Shown: piece after piece, positions 35,614 to 44,662 of the stretch
Layout: the number at the start of each line of letters is the position of its first letter
Position numbering within the stretch: the stretch's first letter is position 1
Assembly (NCBI GenBank): GCA_020633205.1
Contig: JACKEB010000010.1
Location: 1,364,001 to 1,428,000 of the forward strand
From: Polyangiaceae bacterium
GTDB taxonomy: Bacteria > Myxococcota_A > Polyangia > Polyangiales > Polyangiaceae
Length of the DNA stretch: 64,000 nucleotides
Reading direction: 5' to 3'
Made by a program: the position numbers and the translations under genes
Notes under the pieces: model-generated
What the model saw: the letters and a program-made list of their open reading frames with translations, nothing else
The model's database searches: none
Told to the model about the DNA's origin: nothing

Positions 35614-37398
35614 ATGCTTCGAAGCTCTGCGGCGTGCGCGACGCTAGGCCTTGCGCTGCTCGCGGCAGCATGTGCTCCTGGGACCCGAGCCGCAGCGGAG
35701 TGCCCTGCGTCTCCCACGGGTAGCAGCGTGCCCAGCGCCGCAAGCACCGCGGCTGTGGTCGCTTCGCCCGATCCGCTCGCTGAGGCCGACCTCGGTGTCG
35801 AGATCACACCCGTGTTCGAGCCACCCAGCTTCTTGGTACGGCTTCACGTCGGCTCCCGTGTGGACAGCCAGAGCTTCAGCATCCAGCACGTTAAGGAGAA
35901 AGACCTGCTCAAGCTCGAGCGCGTGTTCGCCGACGGCCACCGAGAGCCAGTTGCCCCGGTGGTTGTTGGCAGTGGATTGCGAGTGACACTACCCGCAAAG
36001 CAACCCCTGGAGCTCGAATACCGGGTGCGGGCGGCGGACTTCTCCGCAGACGCCATCGAGCTCAACGCCGTGAACCCGAATCGCGTGCGCGCCGGAGGTG
36101 AACGCCTCTTGCTGCTGCCCGACGAGCACCCGGACCAATCGCTAAAAGTTTCCATACGGATCCATTCGGATAACCTGGGCGTCCCTCAAGGCGCGGCCTC
36201 GAGCCTCGGCGTCGGCGAGCTCCGCAGCCTCGAGCTGAGTTCCCGCAGCTTGCGTCAAATCAGCCTGGTAGCCGGCCCCCTCGGCTCCGCGCGCTTCGCC
36301 GGCCCCGAAGGCCAGGACGAGACGGCGTGGGTCGGCTACACGAGCTTCGACCCTCGCTTGGTGAGTGCGCAAAATGCGGTGTTTCGCAGCGCAATTCGCG
36401 AGTACTTTGGCGACCTGCGGAGCACCCCGCTGACCCTGCTCATCGTGAGCGACGGCCGGCCCGTGGGAGACTACGACGTGGCGCGCCGCAGCTGGAGTGT
36501 GCTCATCCACGTTGCCACCGGACAACCTTGGGACGGGACACTGTCGCTCGCAGTCTCCCAAGCCATCGTCCGTGAGTGGCTGGGGGGCCGACTCTGGCTG
36601 GGCCCGAGCGAAGATGCGACGGGTCAGCTCTGGTTCAACGCCGGCTTCGCGCGCTACGTGGCGCGCGAGGTGGCGTTTCGCATGGGTCAGCTCGAACCCG
36701 AGGAGTACGCCGCCGAGGTCGAGAGCTTGACCGCGATCACGCGCACCGCACCGGAACGAGAAATGGACAACGCTGCGCTCGCCAAGGCGGCGCTCGCGGG
36801 CAAGCCGGGGGCGATCGCCCTGAGCATTGCCAGAGGCGCACTCTGGGCGAGCGACTTGCAGGCCCGACTCAGCGGGCTCCGACCCACCGGCTCGCAGGCC
36901 AAGCCGGTGCCGCTCCAAAAGATCCTCCGGGAAACGTACAATGCGGCGGTTGGGGATGACCGCACGCCGGGCAAGCCCCAAGGAGTCGAAGACTTGCTGG
37001 CTCGCCTCGAACCTCACCTACCCGACGTACGTGAGCGCTTCGATAAATGGATCACCAAGGGTGAGCCGGGCGACCTCGGGGCGCAGGCACTCGGGCCCTG
37101 CTTTCGTCAGGTGCCCCGTAGCTTTCCGTTGTTCGCGCTCGGGTTCGAACTCGACGAAGGCCGGAACATTGTGGGAGTCGACCCCAAAGGCCCCGCAGCC
37201 CGAGCTGGCTTGAAGGTTGGCGATCGCATCAGCGAGCTCCACTACGCCGCCGGAAACGCTCGCTTACCGGTACGCCTGCGCTTCCAGCGCGGCGAGGACG
37301 CACCGAAGCCGCTCTCCTACCTGCCCCAACAAGGCAGCGTGAAGGGGCGGGGTTGGGAAGTGATTTCAGGAGTGCCTCGCGAGCGCTGCGCGCGCTGA
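35614..37398 (+). CDS. Lipoprotein, catalytically degenerate M61-like aminopeptidase with PDZ domain
   Basis: 594 residues from ATG 35614, which gives a clean lipoprotein signal (LALLAAAC); an upstream in-frame extension inside the previous gene is unlikely. An N-terminal beta domain, a central helical region and a C-terminal PDZ-like domain (GFELDEGRNIVGVDPKGPAA, then GLKVGDRI) follow the M61 glycyl-aminopeptidase layout. Where HExxH is expected the sequence reads QAIVREWLGG, and the downstream WLxEGF motif reads WFNAGFARYVA. All zinc ligands are therefore missing. It is probably a structural or peptide-binding pseudopeptidase at the membrane. Confidence 0.75.
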   Translation: MLRSSAACATLGLALLAAACAPGTRAAAECPASPTGSSVPSAASTAAVVASPDPLAEADLGVEITPVFEPPSFLVRLHVGSRVDSQSFSIQHVKEKDLLKLERVFADGHREPVAPVVVGSGLRVTLPAKQPLELEYRVRAADFSADAIELNAVNPNRVRAGGERLLLLPDEHPDQSLKVSIRIHSDNLGVPQGAASSLGVGELRSLELSSRSLRQISLVAGPLGSARFAGPEGQDETAWVGYTSFDPRLVSAQNAVFRSAIREYFGDLRSTPLTLLIVSDGRPVGDYDVARRSWSVLIHVATGQPWDGTLSLAVSQAIVREWLGGRLWLGPSEDATGQLWFNAGFARYVAREVAFRMGQLEPEEYAAEVESLTAITRTAPEREMDNAALAKAALAGKPGAIALSIARGALWASDLQARLSGLRPTGSQAKPVPLQKILRETYNAAVGDDRTPGKPQGVEDLLARLEPHLPDVRERFDKWITKGEPGDLGAQALGPCFRQVPRSFPLFALGFELDEGRNIVGVDPKGPAARAGLKVGDRISELHYAAGNARLPVRLRFQRGEDAPKPLSYLPQQGSVKGRGWEVISGVPRERCAR

Positions 37399-37471
37399 TC
37401 AGCCGCGGCGACCACGCGCCCCGAACGCCACAAACTCGGCCGCAAGCTACCGACGATGGTAGCCGCAAGAC

Positions 37472-38422
37472 ATGCGGCCGAATCAGCTCAAGACCCGCTT
37501 ATCTAAGCTCGCAGTCAGCGGAAGCATCCTGACGCTCGGGGGCCTCACGGGTTGCCGAGGGGAAGCACCACCGGGCGCCAAGGCGGAGCCAGCTGCGGTT
37601 CACCTCGAAGTGCGCGTCGAGAACAGCCAGGCGGCCATCGAGCGCCTGAGCGCCGCCGAAGCCGCTAAGCCACTGCCTCGCAAGCTGCAAAAAGCTGAAG
37701 CCGCCAAGTCCCCTGAGAAGAAGCCGCCGAAGCTCGCACAGCGCGATCCCTCCCCCCCAACTGAAAAGGCAGCCCCAACGGACGGGGACGAGAAGCAAGC
37801 GGTCGCAGCGCTCGAGGCCAGCAGAGGAACCGACGACAGCCCAGCCGCCGAGCACACGCAGAAGAGCCCACTGGTTCCCGTTGGCTTTTCCCTAGGGCAA
37901 GACAGTGACGGGAGCAACGCCCAGACTGACTCCGTCATCCCCCAGCTCCTGGATGCTCAGGGCGAGCTGTTGCCGCAGACGAAAGACTTGCCTGGCACGG
38001 ACTCAGCCTTCTTCAAGCGGCTAGGGCCAACCCTGTTCAAGGCCATCGTCGACAACAATCCTGAGCTGGTGTTGCCGTACTTCATGCCCCTCGCGGTCTA
38101 CGAGAAGCTGAAGGAGAGCAAGAACCCGCCTCGCGACTGGAAGTTCCGCCTGTTCGGACAGCTCAAGCGCGACATCGAGAAGTACCACCGCGCCCTCGGC
38201 AGGAACCGGGAACGCGCTCACTTCGTCGCCCTCGACGTGGTGCCCGAGGACGCGCTCTGGATGAAAGCTGGGCGGGAGTACAACAAGCTCGAGTACTACC
38301 GGCTCTTCGGCTCCAGCCTGCGCTACGTGGACCAGCGCGGCCGCGAACGGCGCTTCGACGTGTCAGCGCTCTTCTCCTGGCGTGGCGAGTGGTACATCGT
38401 CCACCTGCACGGCTTGAAGTAG
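37472..38422 (+). CDS. Lipoprotein of unknown function
   Basis: 316 residues. Lipobox GGLTGC at about residue 28, then about 130 residues of Ala/Lys/Pro/Glu-rich low complexity, and a folded C-terminal domain of about 150 residues (FKAIVDNNPELVLPYFMPLAV, KLEYYRLFGSSLRYVD, FSWRGEWYIVHLHGLK in part). The last part ends in a typical WY-strand motif. No family is recognised. Same strand as the pseudopeptidase, 73 bp downstream. Confidence 0.75.
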   Translation: MRPNQLKTRLSKLAVSGSILTLGGLTGCRGEAPPGAKAEPAAVHLEVRVENSQAAIERLSAAEAAKPLPRKLQKAEAAKSPEKKPPKLAQRDPSPPTEKAAPTDGDEKQAVAALEASRGTDDSPAAEHTQKSPLVPVGFSLGQDSDGSNAQTDSVIPQLLDAQGELLPQTKDLPGTDSAFFKRLGPTLFKAIVDNNPELVLPYFMPLAVYEKLKESKNPPRDWKFRLFGQLKRDIEKYHRALGRNRERAHFVALDVVPEDALWMKAGREYNKLEYYRLFGSSLRYVDQRGRERRFDVSALFSWRGEWYIVHLHGLK

Positions 38423-38544
38423 TCAGCGCGAAACACGCAACCGCGTGCACAGCGAGACTGCGAACGTGCAACTCGACTGAACGCCGCGCGAATTGCAGAA
38501 CCTTCGCTACCGACGCCTGATGAGCCTCGTGATAGCGAACCAGC

Positions 38545-39177
38545 ATGTCCGTGTCGCGCCGTGACTTCGTTGGCCTGGGACTCAAGCTGGCTGCTGTCTC
38601 GCTGCTTGCCCCCATCGGCCTCGGCGGATGCTCGCGCCCTGAACTCAGCGTCCCCCCTCGCGCCCCGACCAAGGGGGCCAGCAACCCGAAGCTGGTGATT
38701 CAAGAACTCGGCGACTTCGAGTGCCCGTTCTGCGCTGAGGTGCAGCCGGTACTCGAGCAGGTGCTCGACCACTACGGCGATCGGGTGCGCATCGTCTGGC
38801 GCGACTATCCGTTGAGCCACATCCACCCCTACGCCATGCAGGCCGCGGAGGCCGCGCGCGAGGTACGCGCCCAGCTAGGGGAGGACGGCTTCTGGCGCTA
38901 CCACCACCTGTTGTTCATGCGCCAAGACGCGCTGAATCGCCAGGGCCTGGAGAGCTTCGCGAAGAAGCTGGGAGGCGTGGACATGGCACGCTTCAACCAA
39001 GCGCTGGACAACCAGACCCATCAAGCAGCAATCCTCGCGGAAAAAGCTGAGGTGGACAACCTCGGCATCGATCGCCTGGGCACTCCGGGGTTCTTCGTGG
39101 GTGACGAGGTGATCATCGGCGCGCAGCCCTTCGAGGTCTTCCGCGACGCGATCGAAGAGCAGCTGGCGCAGGGCTAG
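38545..39177 (+). CDS. Tat-exported DsbA-like thioredoxin-fold lipoprotein
   Basis: 210 residues. A twin-arginine signal (SRRDFVGLGLK) leads to a lipobox (GLGGC). The DsbA/DsbG-type fold has redox CPFC in DFECPFCAEVQP, a helical insert, and the cis-Pro loop as GTPGFFVGDEVI. Probably forms or isomerises disulfides, or delivers reductant, in the periplasm while anchored by lipid. Combined Tat export and lipidation suggests it folds before export. No DsbB-like partner is nearby. Confidence 0.92.
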   Translation: MSVSRRDFVGLGLKLAAVSLLAPIGLGGCSRPELSVPPRAPTKGASNPKLVIQELGDFECPFCAEVQPVLEQVLDHYGDRVRIVWRDYPLSHIHPYAMQAAEAAREVRAQLGEDGFWRYHHLLFMRQDALNRQGLESFAKKLGGVDMARFNQALDNQTHQAAILAEKAEVDNLGIDRLGTPGFFVGDEVIIGAQPFEVFRDAIEEQLAQG

Positions 39178-39251
39178 ACCCCACCCTTCGCAAATCAGCC
39201 TGCGAACGGCTTGAGTTTGGGGGTGAGGGCGCGCCGCGATACCCTTCGGCC

Positions 39252-39914
39252 ATGCTGTCTTGGGTCCCCGAGTTGCTCGATGCTCACACCGTGGAAGCAT
39301 TTCGTGAACGCATCGCCAAGCTACCCTTCAAAGATGGGCTGTCGACGCTCAAGCAGGGTAATCCAAACGCCAAGCACAACCAGCAGCTGGACAGCCAGAA
39401 CCCGGAGGCCCAGGCACTCGGGAGGGAAATCATCGAGCGCTTGCTGGGGCACCCAGAGGTGCGCCGCATCGCCATCCCCCGTTCCGTGCGGCATCCACTG
39501 ATCGCGCGTTACTCGGACGGCATGCACTACGCGCGGCACGTCGACCAGCCGGTGATGGGCGGTGTCAACCCAACCCGCACGGACTTCGCCTGCACGCTCT
39601 GGCTGACCGCCCCGGAGAGCTACGCGGGTGGCGAGCTAGTCATTCATCAGGGCGCCGAAACCCAGCGCCTGAAGGGCGAAGCTGGCAGCCTCTTGCTCTA
39701 CCCGGCGTGCTCCTTGCACGAAGTCACACCGGTCACCAGCGGCACCCGCCTGGTCGCGGTGACTTGGCTGCAGAGCCTGGTGCGCGATCACGAAGCGCGG
39801 CGTATTCTGGCTGGGCTCGATGACGTGCAACGGGGGATGGATCCAGCCAGCGAAACCGCAGAGCGCCTCACGGCGCTCTACAATCAGCTACTGCGTTACC
39901 ATGCGGAAGTGTGA
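39252..39914 (+). CDS. PKHD-type Fe(II)/2-oxoglutarate dioxygenase (PiuC/YbiX-like)
   Basis: 220 residues. The facial triad is H and D in HYARHVDQPVM and the distal His in SLHEVTPV, with the 2-oxoglutarate-binding Arg in SGTRLVAVTW. YAGGELVI and the C-terminal LDDVQRGMD helix are typical. YbiX/PiuC proteins are linked to iron-uptake loci, though no TonB receptor is present here. Substrate unknown. Its TGA abuts the stop of the convergent lipoprotein gene. Confidence 0.92.
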   Translation: MLSWVPELLDAHTVEAFRERIAKLPFKDGLSTLKQGNPNAKHNQQLDSQNPEAQALGREIIERLLGHPEVRRIAIPRSVRHPLIARYSDGMHYARHVDQPVMGGVNPTRTDFACTLWLTAPESYAGGELVIHQGAETQRLKGEAGSLLLYPACSLHEVTPVTSGTRLVAVTWLQSLVRDHEARRILAGLDDVQRGMDPASETAERLTALYNQLLRYHAEV

Positions 39915-41912
39915 TCAGGGGTCGTATCGGTAGACCGTGATGTCGCGGGTCAAGGTGACGGCCATACGGAACATCCCTACCCCAGGCGCGATGAAACCGG
40001 CGTCAGACGCGTTCGGAGGTGTGCTCTGCGGACTCCAGGTCCACGCGGGCTCCGTGTAGAAGCCCTGAGCGTTCAGAGAGCCGCCGCGGAGGTGCTGCTC
40101 TTCGTAGTCGAAGTCATCCACGATCTGGAGCGAGGAAGTAGAGCTGTCAAAGCCGAACCGGCGCGACTCGCCGTACACGGGCCGCGAGAGCGGCACCGGG
40201 CTGACACTGGGAAGCACGCCATTGGCGCTCCCGGTCAGCGTGGGTAGACCGTGAATCATCAACTGATCCGACTCACCTACGATCCACACCTGGTTCGACC
40301 CGGGTGGGACCACGCCGCCGTATGCAAAGAACATCGAGCTTGGCCCAACGAAAGTGTCCGTCACCGTTCCCGTCGTGAGTTCGTGGGCGTTCAGGCGCAG
40401 AGACCCCGTGCCAATCTCGATGCTCCAGACTTGAATGTTGTTGAGCGGGTCTGTCGCTGACCAACCGGGAAGCGTCTGCACGAACGCTGGCCGCGGGAGG
40501 ATGTTGTCGAACTCCACGTTCGAACCGATCTGCGCGCAGGTCGCCGCGTCGTACACGCTGAGCCGCTGCAAGCCCTGCACCGTGCTGAACATCAGCACCA
40601 CGGAACCAGAGATCGCGGCCACCTGATTTAGGCTCCCCGGGTTCGTCACGTCTGCGAGGGGTGACGGGTTCAGATCGCAGCTCGAGATGTAGTTGTAGCG
40701 AGGAGCCGACGGTCCCTCGCGGAAACTCAGCGCGTTGAGGTTGTCGCTGTTTTGCAGGCCCAGGGCCACCTCGTCGACGAGCAACGTATTCGTGCCACTG
40801 CCATCGGAGCCGTAGATATCGCCCGGCACTTCGTCGAGCGCGGCCTGATCGGCAACCGCGCTGCCGCTCACACCCTGAGCGCCGGAAACCACACTGAACG
40901 CCACCGCTTGGGGCGCCCCCACACCAGACACGATCAGCGCGTCGATGTCGTCTCCGGCCGCCAGCCCCAGCTGCGCGCAGGTGTAGACAACCTCGTTGGT
41001 TCCGTCCAACGCGGAGCGATAGATCGTGCAGCCACGCTCATCCAAGGCTGTCCCCGCGACGGCGCTGCCACTGGCACCCTCTGCGTTCTCCTCAACGGAG
41101 AAGTAGACGGCCTGGGGCGTGCCGACTTCGAGCTCGAGCGCGTCCACGTCGTCGTACTCAGGCGGGTCCTCCGTGTACACGAGACCCAGGCTGTCCTTCA
41201 GGTAGTACGCAGCGTTGTAGCCAACGTCTTCGCCGCCTTCGGTGATGAAGGTGTGGCTACCAACGCCATCGGAGAAGTACACCTCCGGCCCAGTGCCTTC
41301 GAGAGGCGCGCGCTGCTCGAGCTGGGTGTTCGCTCCACCCTGCGCGCCTCTTTCGACGGAGAAGTAATACACCGGATGACTCGGCGGGGCGCGCAGCACG
41401 CTGAATGCATCCACATTGTCGGTGTCCAGGAGCCCGAGCTGGGTGGCCGTGATGGCGAGCGAATTGCTCCCTGTCCCAAGGCCAGGATTATCCGGATGGA
41501 AAAGCTGGCTCTGGGGGTCGTCGCTCAACTCCACGGCGGACCCCGACGTACCGAAGTGCTCACGACCGACGGAGAACAACGGGCTTGGCAGCGTGAGTCC
41601 GGCTCCGCCGGTACCTGCCGTGCCCCCGGTGCCGCCAGTGCCAGCCGTCCCTCCGGCAGCCCCGGTGCCGGCGGTTCCGCCCGTCGCGCCTACAGCGCCG
41701 GAGCCCCCCATCGCACCGGTCCCGCCCATGGATCCGCCGGCAGTCCCGGCGTTTCCTCCGGTGGTGACGCTTCCGTCAGCCCCCGCATCGGGAGATCCGC
41801 CCTTGTTCTTGGTGTTGTCCCCGTCATCACACGCGGTCGCCAGCAGCAACCCAGCCGGGATGCAAGCCAGTGCCCCGAGCCGCCCAAGTCTCCGAAAGGT
41901 CGTCGCGCCCAT
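39915..41912 (-). CDS. Large repeat-containing lipoprotein with Gly-rich linker
   Basis: 665 residues from ATG 41912, which has GGAGG 6 nt upstream. Lipobox LLATAC, then about 75 residues of GGT/GGS-rich linker. Residues of about 100-430 contain roughly four copies of a module with an LGL-x-DxDNVDAL core and a YFSVE-x-GAxGxSGSAV segment. A C-terminal beta-rich domain of about 200 residues follows. Probably surface-exposed; possibly adhesive or carbohydrate-binding. No enzyme motif is seen. Confidence 0.85.
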   Translation of the reverse strand: MGATTFRRLGRLGALACIPAGLLLATACDDGDNTKNKGGSPDAGADGSVTTGGNAGTAGGSMGGTGAMGGSGAVGATGGTAGTGAAGGTAGTGGTGGTAGTGGAGLTLPSPLFSVGREHFGTSGSAVELSDDPQSQLFHPDNPGLGTGSNSLAITATQLGLLDTDNVDAFSVLRAPPSHPVYYFSVERGAQGGANTQLEQRAPLEGTGPEVYFSDGVGSHTFITEGGEDVGYNAAYYLKDSLGLVYTEDPPEYDDVDALELEVGTPQAVYFSVEENAEGASGSAVAGTALDERGCTIYRSALDGTNEVVYTCAQLGLAAGDDIDALIVSGVGAPQAVAFSVVSGAQGVSGSAVADQAALDEVPGDIYGSDGSGTNTLLVDEVALGLQNSDNLNALSFREGPSAPRYNYISSCDLNPSPLADVTNPGSLNQVAAISGSVVLMFSTVQGLQRLSVYDAATCAQIGSNVEFDNILPRPAFVQTLPGWSATDPLNNIQVWSIEIGTGSLRLNAHELTTGTVTDTFVGPSSMFFAYGGVVPPGSNQVWIVGESDQLMIHGLPTLTGSANGVLPSVSPVPLSRPVYGESRRFGFDSSTSSLQIVDDFDYEEQHLRGGSLNAQGFYTEPAWTWSPQSTPPNASDAGFIAPGVGMFRMAVTLTRDITVYRYDP

Positions 41913-42018
41913 GATGCCTCCCTCGATCAAGAAAATCGCGGAAGCATAACCCGTTCTCTCACCGCTGACACTGCGCGAACGGCGTGGAAATAGCTGCTTC
42001 TGATTGCCCGCGCGGAAT

Positions 42019-42912
42019 TCAACGCCGTTGGCAGCGGGGGCAGTAGTGGGTGCCCCGCTGGCCTACCAGCACTCGCACGATCGCCGTGCCGCACTCTCTA
42101 CAAGGCTCCCCAGTGCGCGCGTAAACCCTACGCTCATCCTGGTAGGCGCCATCGCTGCCGTCCGGCTGCACGTAGTCGCTGATGCTGGAGCCACCAGTCT
42201 CGATGGAGCGTCGCATCACCCACTGCGCCGCGTCGAGCAGGCGCTTCCAGTCCGCCCTGCTGAGTCGCGCGGCAGGGCGCGTGGGACGGATCTTCGCCAG
42301 AAACAAGGCTTCGTCAGCGTAGATGTTGCCGACCCCGGCGAGCACCGCTTGATCTAGAAGCACCCCTTTCACCGCCGCGCGCCGCTTGCCGGCAGCGGCC
42401 TCTAGCTCGTCCGCCGTAATGAGCAAGGCGTCCGTACCAAGCTTCTCTACCCGCGCATCTGATTTCCCCGCGGGAATATACAGCACCTTGCCGAACTTGC
42501 GAACGTCGCGAAACAGCACGTCCGGCGCTCCGTCTTCGAAATGAAAGACCAGGTGCGTGTGCTGGTCGGGTCCCGTTCCAGCGGCGAGTCGCTCCGCTTG
42601 GGCTTCGGGCGTCAGGCTCGAACGGCTCGTCGAGCTGAGCAGCCGCAGGCTGGTGGCGCCAGCGCCGTAGAGCTGCCCAGTCATGCCGAGGTGAAGCATC
42701 ACGCGATCACCCTCATCCAGCTCCGCAAACAGGTACTTGCCGTGGCGTCGGAGCTCGCTGACGCGACGCCCCTTTAGCCTGCGTTTCAACTCAGCGGGAG
42801 GGGTGAGGAAGAAGTAGCTCGGCTCGGTCGTGCTCAGGCGCGAGATCGTGCGACCCTCGAGCAGGGGTGCGATGCGCCGCCGCGTGACTTCGACTTCGGG
42901 CAACTCAGGCAT
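42019..42912 (-). CDS. mutM: Formamidopyrimidine-DNA glycosylase
   Basis: 297 residues from ATG 42912, giving the mature start PELPEVE (catalytic Pro2 and Glu3). The conserved Lys is in RHGKYLFAEL. The H2TH region includes GVGNIYADEALF, and the C-terminal zinc finger has CRECG and YCPRCQ. It removes 8-oxoguanine and FaPy lesions. The start lies 1 nt after the PhoD stop with AAGAGG as SD, so the gene is co-transcribed with phoD. An in-frame extension to 43020 overlaps phoD and is rejected. Confidence 0.97.
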   Translation of the reverse strand: MPELPEVEVTRRRIAPLLEGRTISRLSTTEPSYFFLTPPAELKRRLKGRRVSELRRHGKYLFAELDEGDRVMLHLGMTGQLYGAGATSLRLLSSTSRSSLTPEAQAERLAAGTGPDQHTHLVFHFEDGAPDVLFRDVRKFGKVLYIPAGKSDARVEKLGTDALLITADELEAAAGKRRAAVKGVLLDQAVLAGVGNIYADEALFLAKIRPTRPAARLSRADWKRLLDAAQWVMRRSIETGGSSISDYVQPDGSDGAYQDERRVYARTGEPCRECGTAIVRVLVGQRGTHYCPRCQRR

Positions 42913-42913
42913 G

Positions 42914-44608
42914 TCACCTCTTCGGGCCAGGAGCGGGCTGCTTCGCGGAGGCGCTGGGTGCTGGCGCAAGGTCCTCGGCGGCGGTGCCGGACAGAGCGTC
43001 TCCAACCCCCTCGAGCTCACTGCGGCTCTGCGCGGCGCCCATCAGCGCGCGGCCACCCGGTGTGAGTCGCGGCGCACGCCCCGGCTCCAACTCTAGCTCC
43101 TGAATCAGCCGCCCCTTCGCGTCCTTGTAGGTCACATTGATATTACCGCGAGGATCTACATCGACGACCGCGTAGTTGTACCAACCAAGCGCCTTGTCGA
43201 AATGCCCCGCAGGCTCCCCATCTAGCGGCGCGTGGATGAACAGTCGCTCGGCGCCGAAGCTGTCGTCGTAGACCAGCTTCGGAAACAGCCCTGCGCTTAG
43301 CGGTCCGCTCACCAACTCCAGGAAGCTGAACTGACTGCTCGCGCCCTCGGCCGCCACGCCCTCTTTCGCGAACGGCCGATACACATAGGCCGCAGCAAAG
43401 TGCACGTCTGTGGTGAGAAACACCACGTTCGCGGGCTTCAGCTCAGGCAGCACTGCCACCAGCCGCGAGAACTCGACCTCGTAACCCGTCGGCCCACCGA
43501 AGTTCGCCCAACCGTCTCGTGGTCCATCCGGCGGCCACCCGGTGGGGATGGCAATCGGTACGCTATTGACGATCAACTTCCAAGTCGCGTCGCTTTTCCT
43601 CAGGGATTCAATCAGCCACTCGAGCTGCTCCGGCCCCAACATCGATTTCTTGGGATCCGCGCCGGGCAACGAAGCGACCGAGCGGTACTGCCGGGTATCG
43701 AGGAAGAACAGCTCGACATGTTTGCCCCAACGGCGGGAGCGGTACAGCCGCTTGCCCGCCTGCTGAGCCGCGTCGAACGCGTGATAATCCAAGAACGCCG
43801 CTAGGCCCTCCGGCATCAGGTGTTGATCAACGCGGTACGGCGGGTTGCCGCGTTGGTCTCGCTGGGGCCCGAAGTCGTTGACCACCTCGTGGTCGTCCCA
43901 CACGGCGTAGTAGCCCGTATTCTGGAGCAACTGCTGAAAGGCAGAGTCTCCCCGATTGTAGCGCCAAAAGCGCCAGTACTCCGCGCGCTTGGTCGCAAAG
44001 TCGATGTCACGGCGGACCTGGGCATTGCCGAAGCGCCCCGTTTCCCGACACACGCCGTCGCCGTAGATCATATCCCCGAGCCCGATGAAGAACTGCAGAC
44101 GTTCATCGCTCAGCGCGTTGAAGATTGGATAACCCTCTTGTGCATCACGGCAGGCGTTCTGCCCACCGAGGTCACCGCTGAAGCCAAAACGCACCCGCTC
44201 ACTGGCTGTGACCACGGGCGCCGTGCGAAACATCGCCAGCTTCGCGTTCGCCGGCGCGGCACCACCATCTTGCTCCACGCTCAGCCACGCCTTGTAGGTG
44301 TAGTCCGTGGACGCCTTCAATCCGGAAACTTGGATCCGCGCGGTAAAATCGCGTGCTTCCGCCAAGGGCGCGCGCAGGCGCTGGGCTTCCGCTCCGGTAA
44401 GCTCTACTTGCAACCAACCAGCACCTGTTCCCCGGCCCCAAACCACGGCGCTGTGGTCGTCCACCTCCCCGGTCATCAACCCCGTTGCGAGTTCGGGACC
44501 GGTGGGCGCGGCGCGCTTGCTGCACCCGTTGCACGCGGGAAGCCAAAGGCTGAGGAGCGCGCAGTAGAGCGCGCTCCGCAAGACCGACGTTCGCAACACA
44601 GAGCCCAT
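42914..44608 (-). CDS. phoD: PhoD-like alkaline phosphatase/phosphodiesterase lipoprotein
   Basis: 564 residues. Signal peptide with lipobox (LWLPAC). An N-terminal Fn3-like domain (GLMTGEVDDHSAVVWGR) precedes the metallophosphatase domain with SGDLGG, GLGDMIYGDG, VWDDHEVVND, NSVPIA and TTDVHFAA. This is the PhoD family, which releases phosphate from phosphomono- and diesters in the periplasm. A C-terminal Ala/Pro/Ser-rich tail is atypical. The symbol is by family. It forms a two-gene unit with mutM. Confidence 0.92.
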   Translation of the reverse strand: MGSVLRTSVLRSALYCALLSLWLPACNGCSKRAAPTGPELATGLMTGEVDDHSAVVWGRGTGAGWLQVELTGAEAQRLRAPLAEARDFTARIQVSGLKASTDYTYKAWLSVEQDGGAAPANAKLAMFRTAPVVTASERVRFGFSGDLGGQNACRDAQEGYPIFNALSDERLQFFIGLGDMIYGDGVCRETGRFGNAQVRRDIDFATKRAEYWRFWRYNRGDSAFQQLLQNTGYYAVWDDHEVVNDFGPQRDQRGNPPYRVDQHLMPEGLAAFLDYHAFDAAQQAGKRLYRSRRWGKHVELFFLDTRQYRSVASLPGADPKKSMLGPEQLEWLIESLRKSDATWKLIVNSVPIAIPTGWPPDGPRDGWANFGGPTGYEVEFSRLVAVLPELKPANVVFLTTDVHFAAAYVYRPFAKEGVAAEGASSQFSFLELVSGPLSAGLFPKLVYDDSFGAERLFIHAPLDGEPAGHFDKALGWYNYAVVDVDPRGNINVTYKDAKGRLIQELELEPGRAPRLTPGGRALMGAAQSRSELEGVGDALSGTAAEDLAPAPSASAKQPAPGPKR

Positions 44609-44662
44609 GAACCTGAGGACGGTTTACCAGAATCGCATCCCGCTAGCCGCCGCAGATTCGCG

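Noticed and set aside
40752..41993. 413-codon plus-strand open frame
   Set aside because: Antisense shadow of the repeat lipoprotein gene; composition is that of a reversed GC-rich frame and the sense gene has signal peptide, SD and internal repeats.
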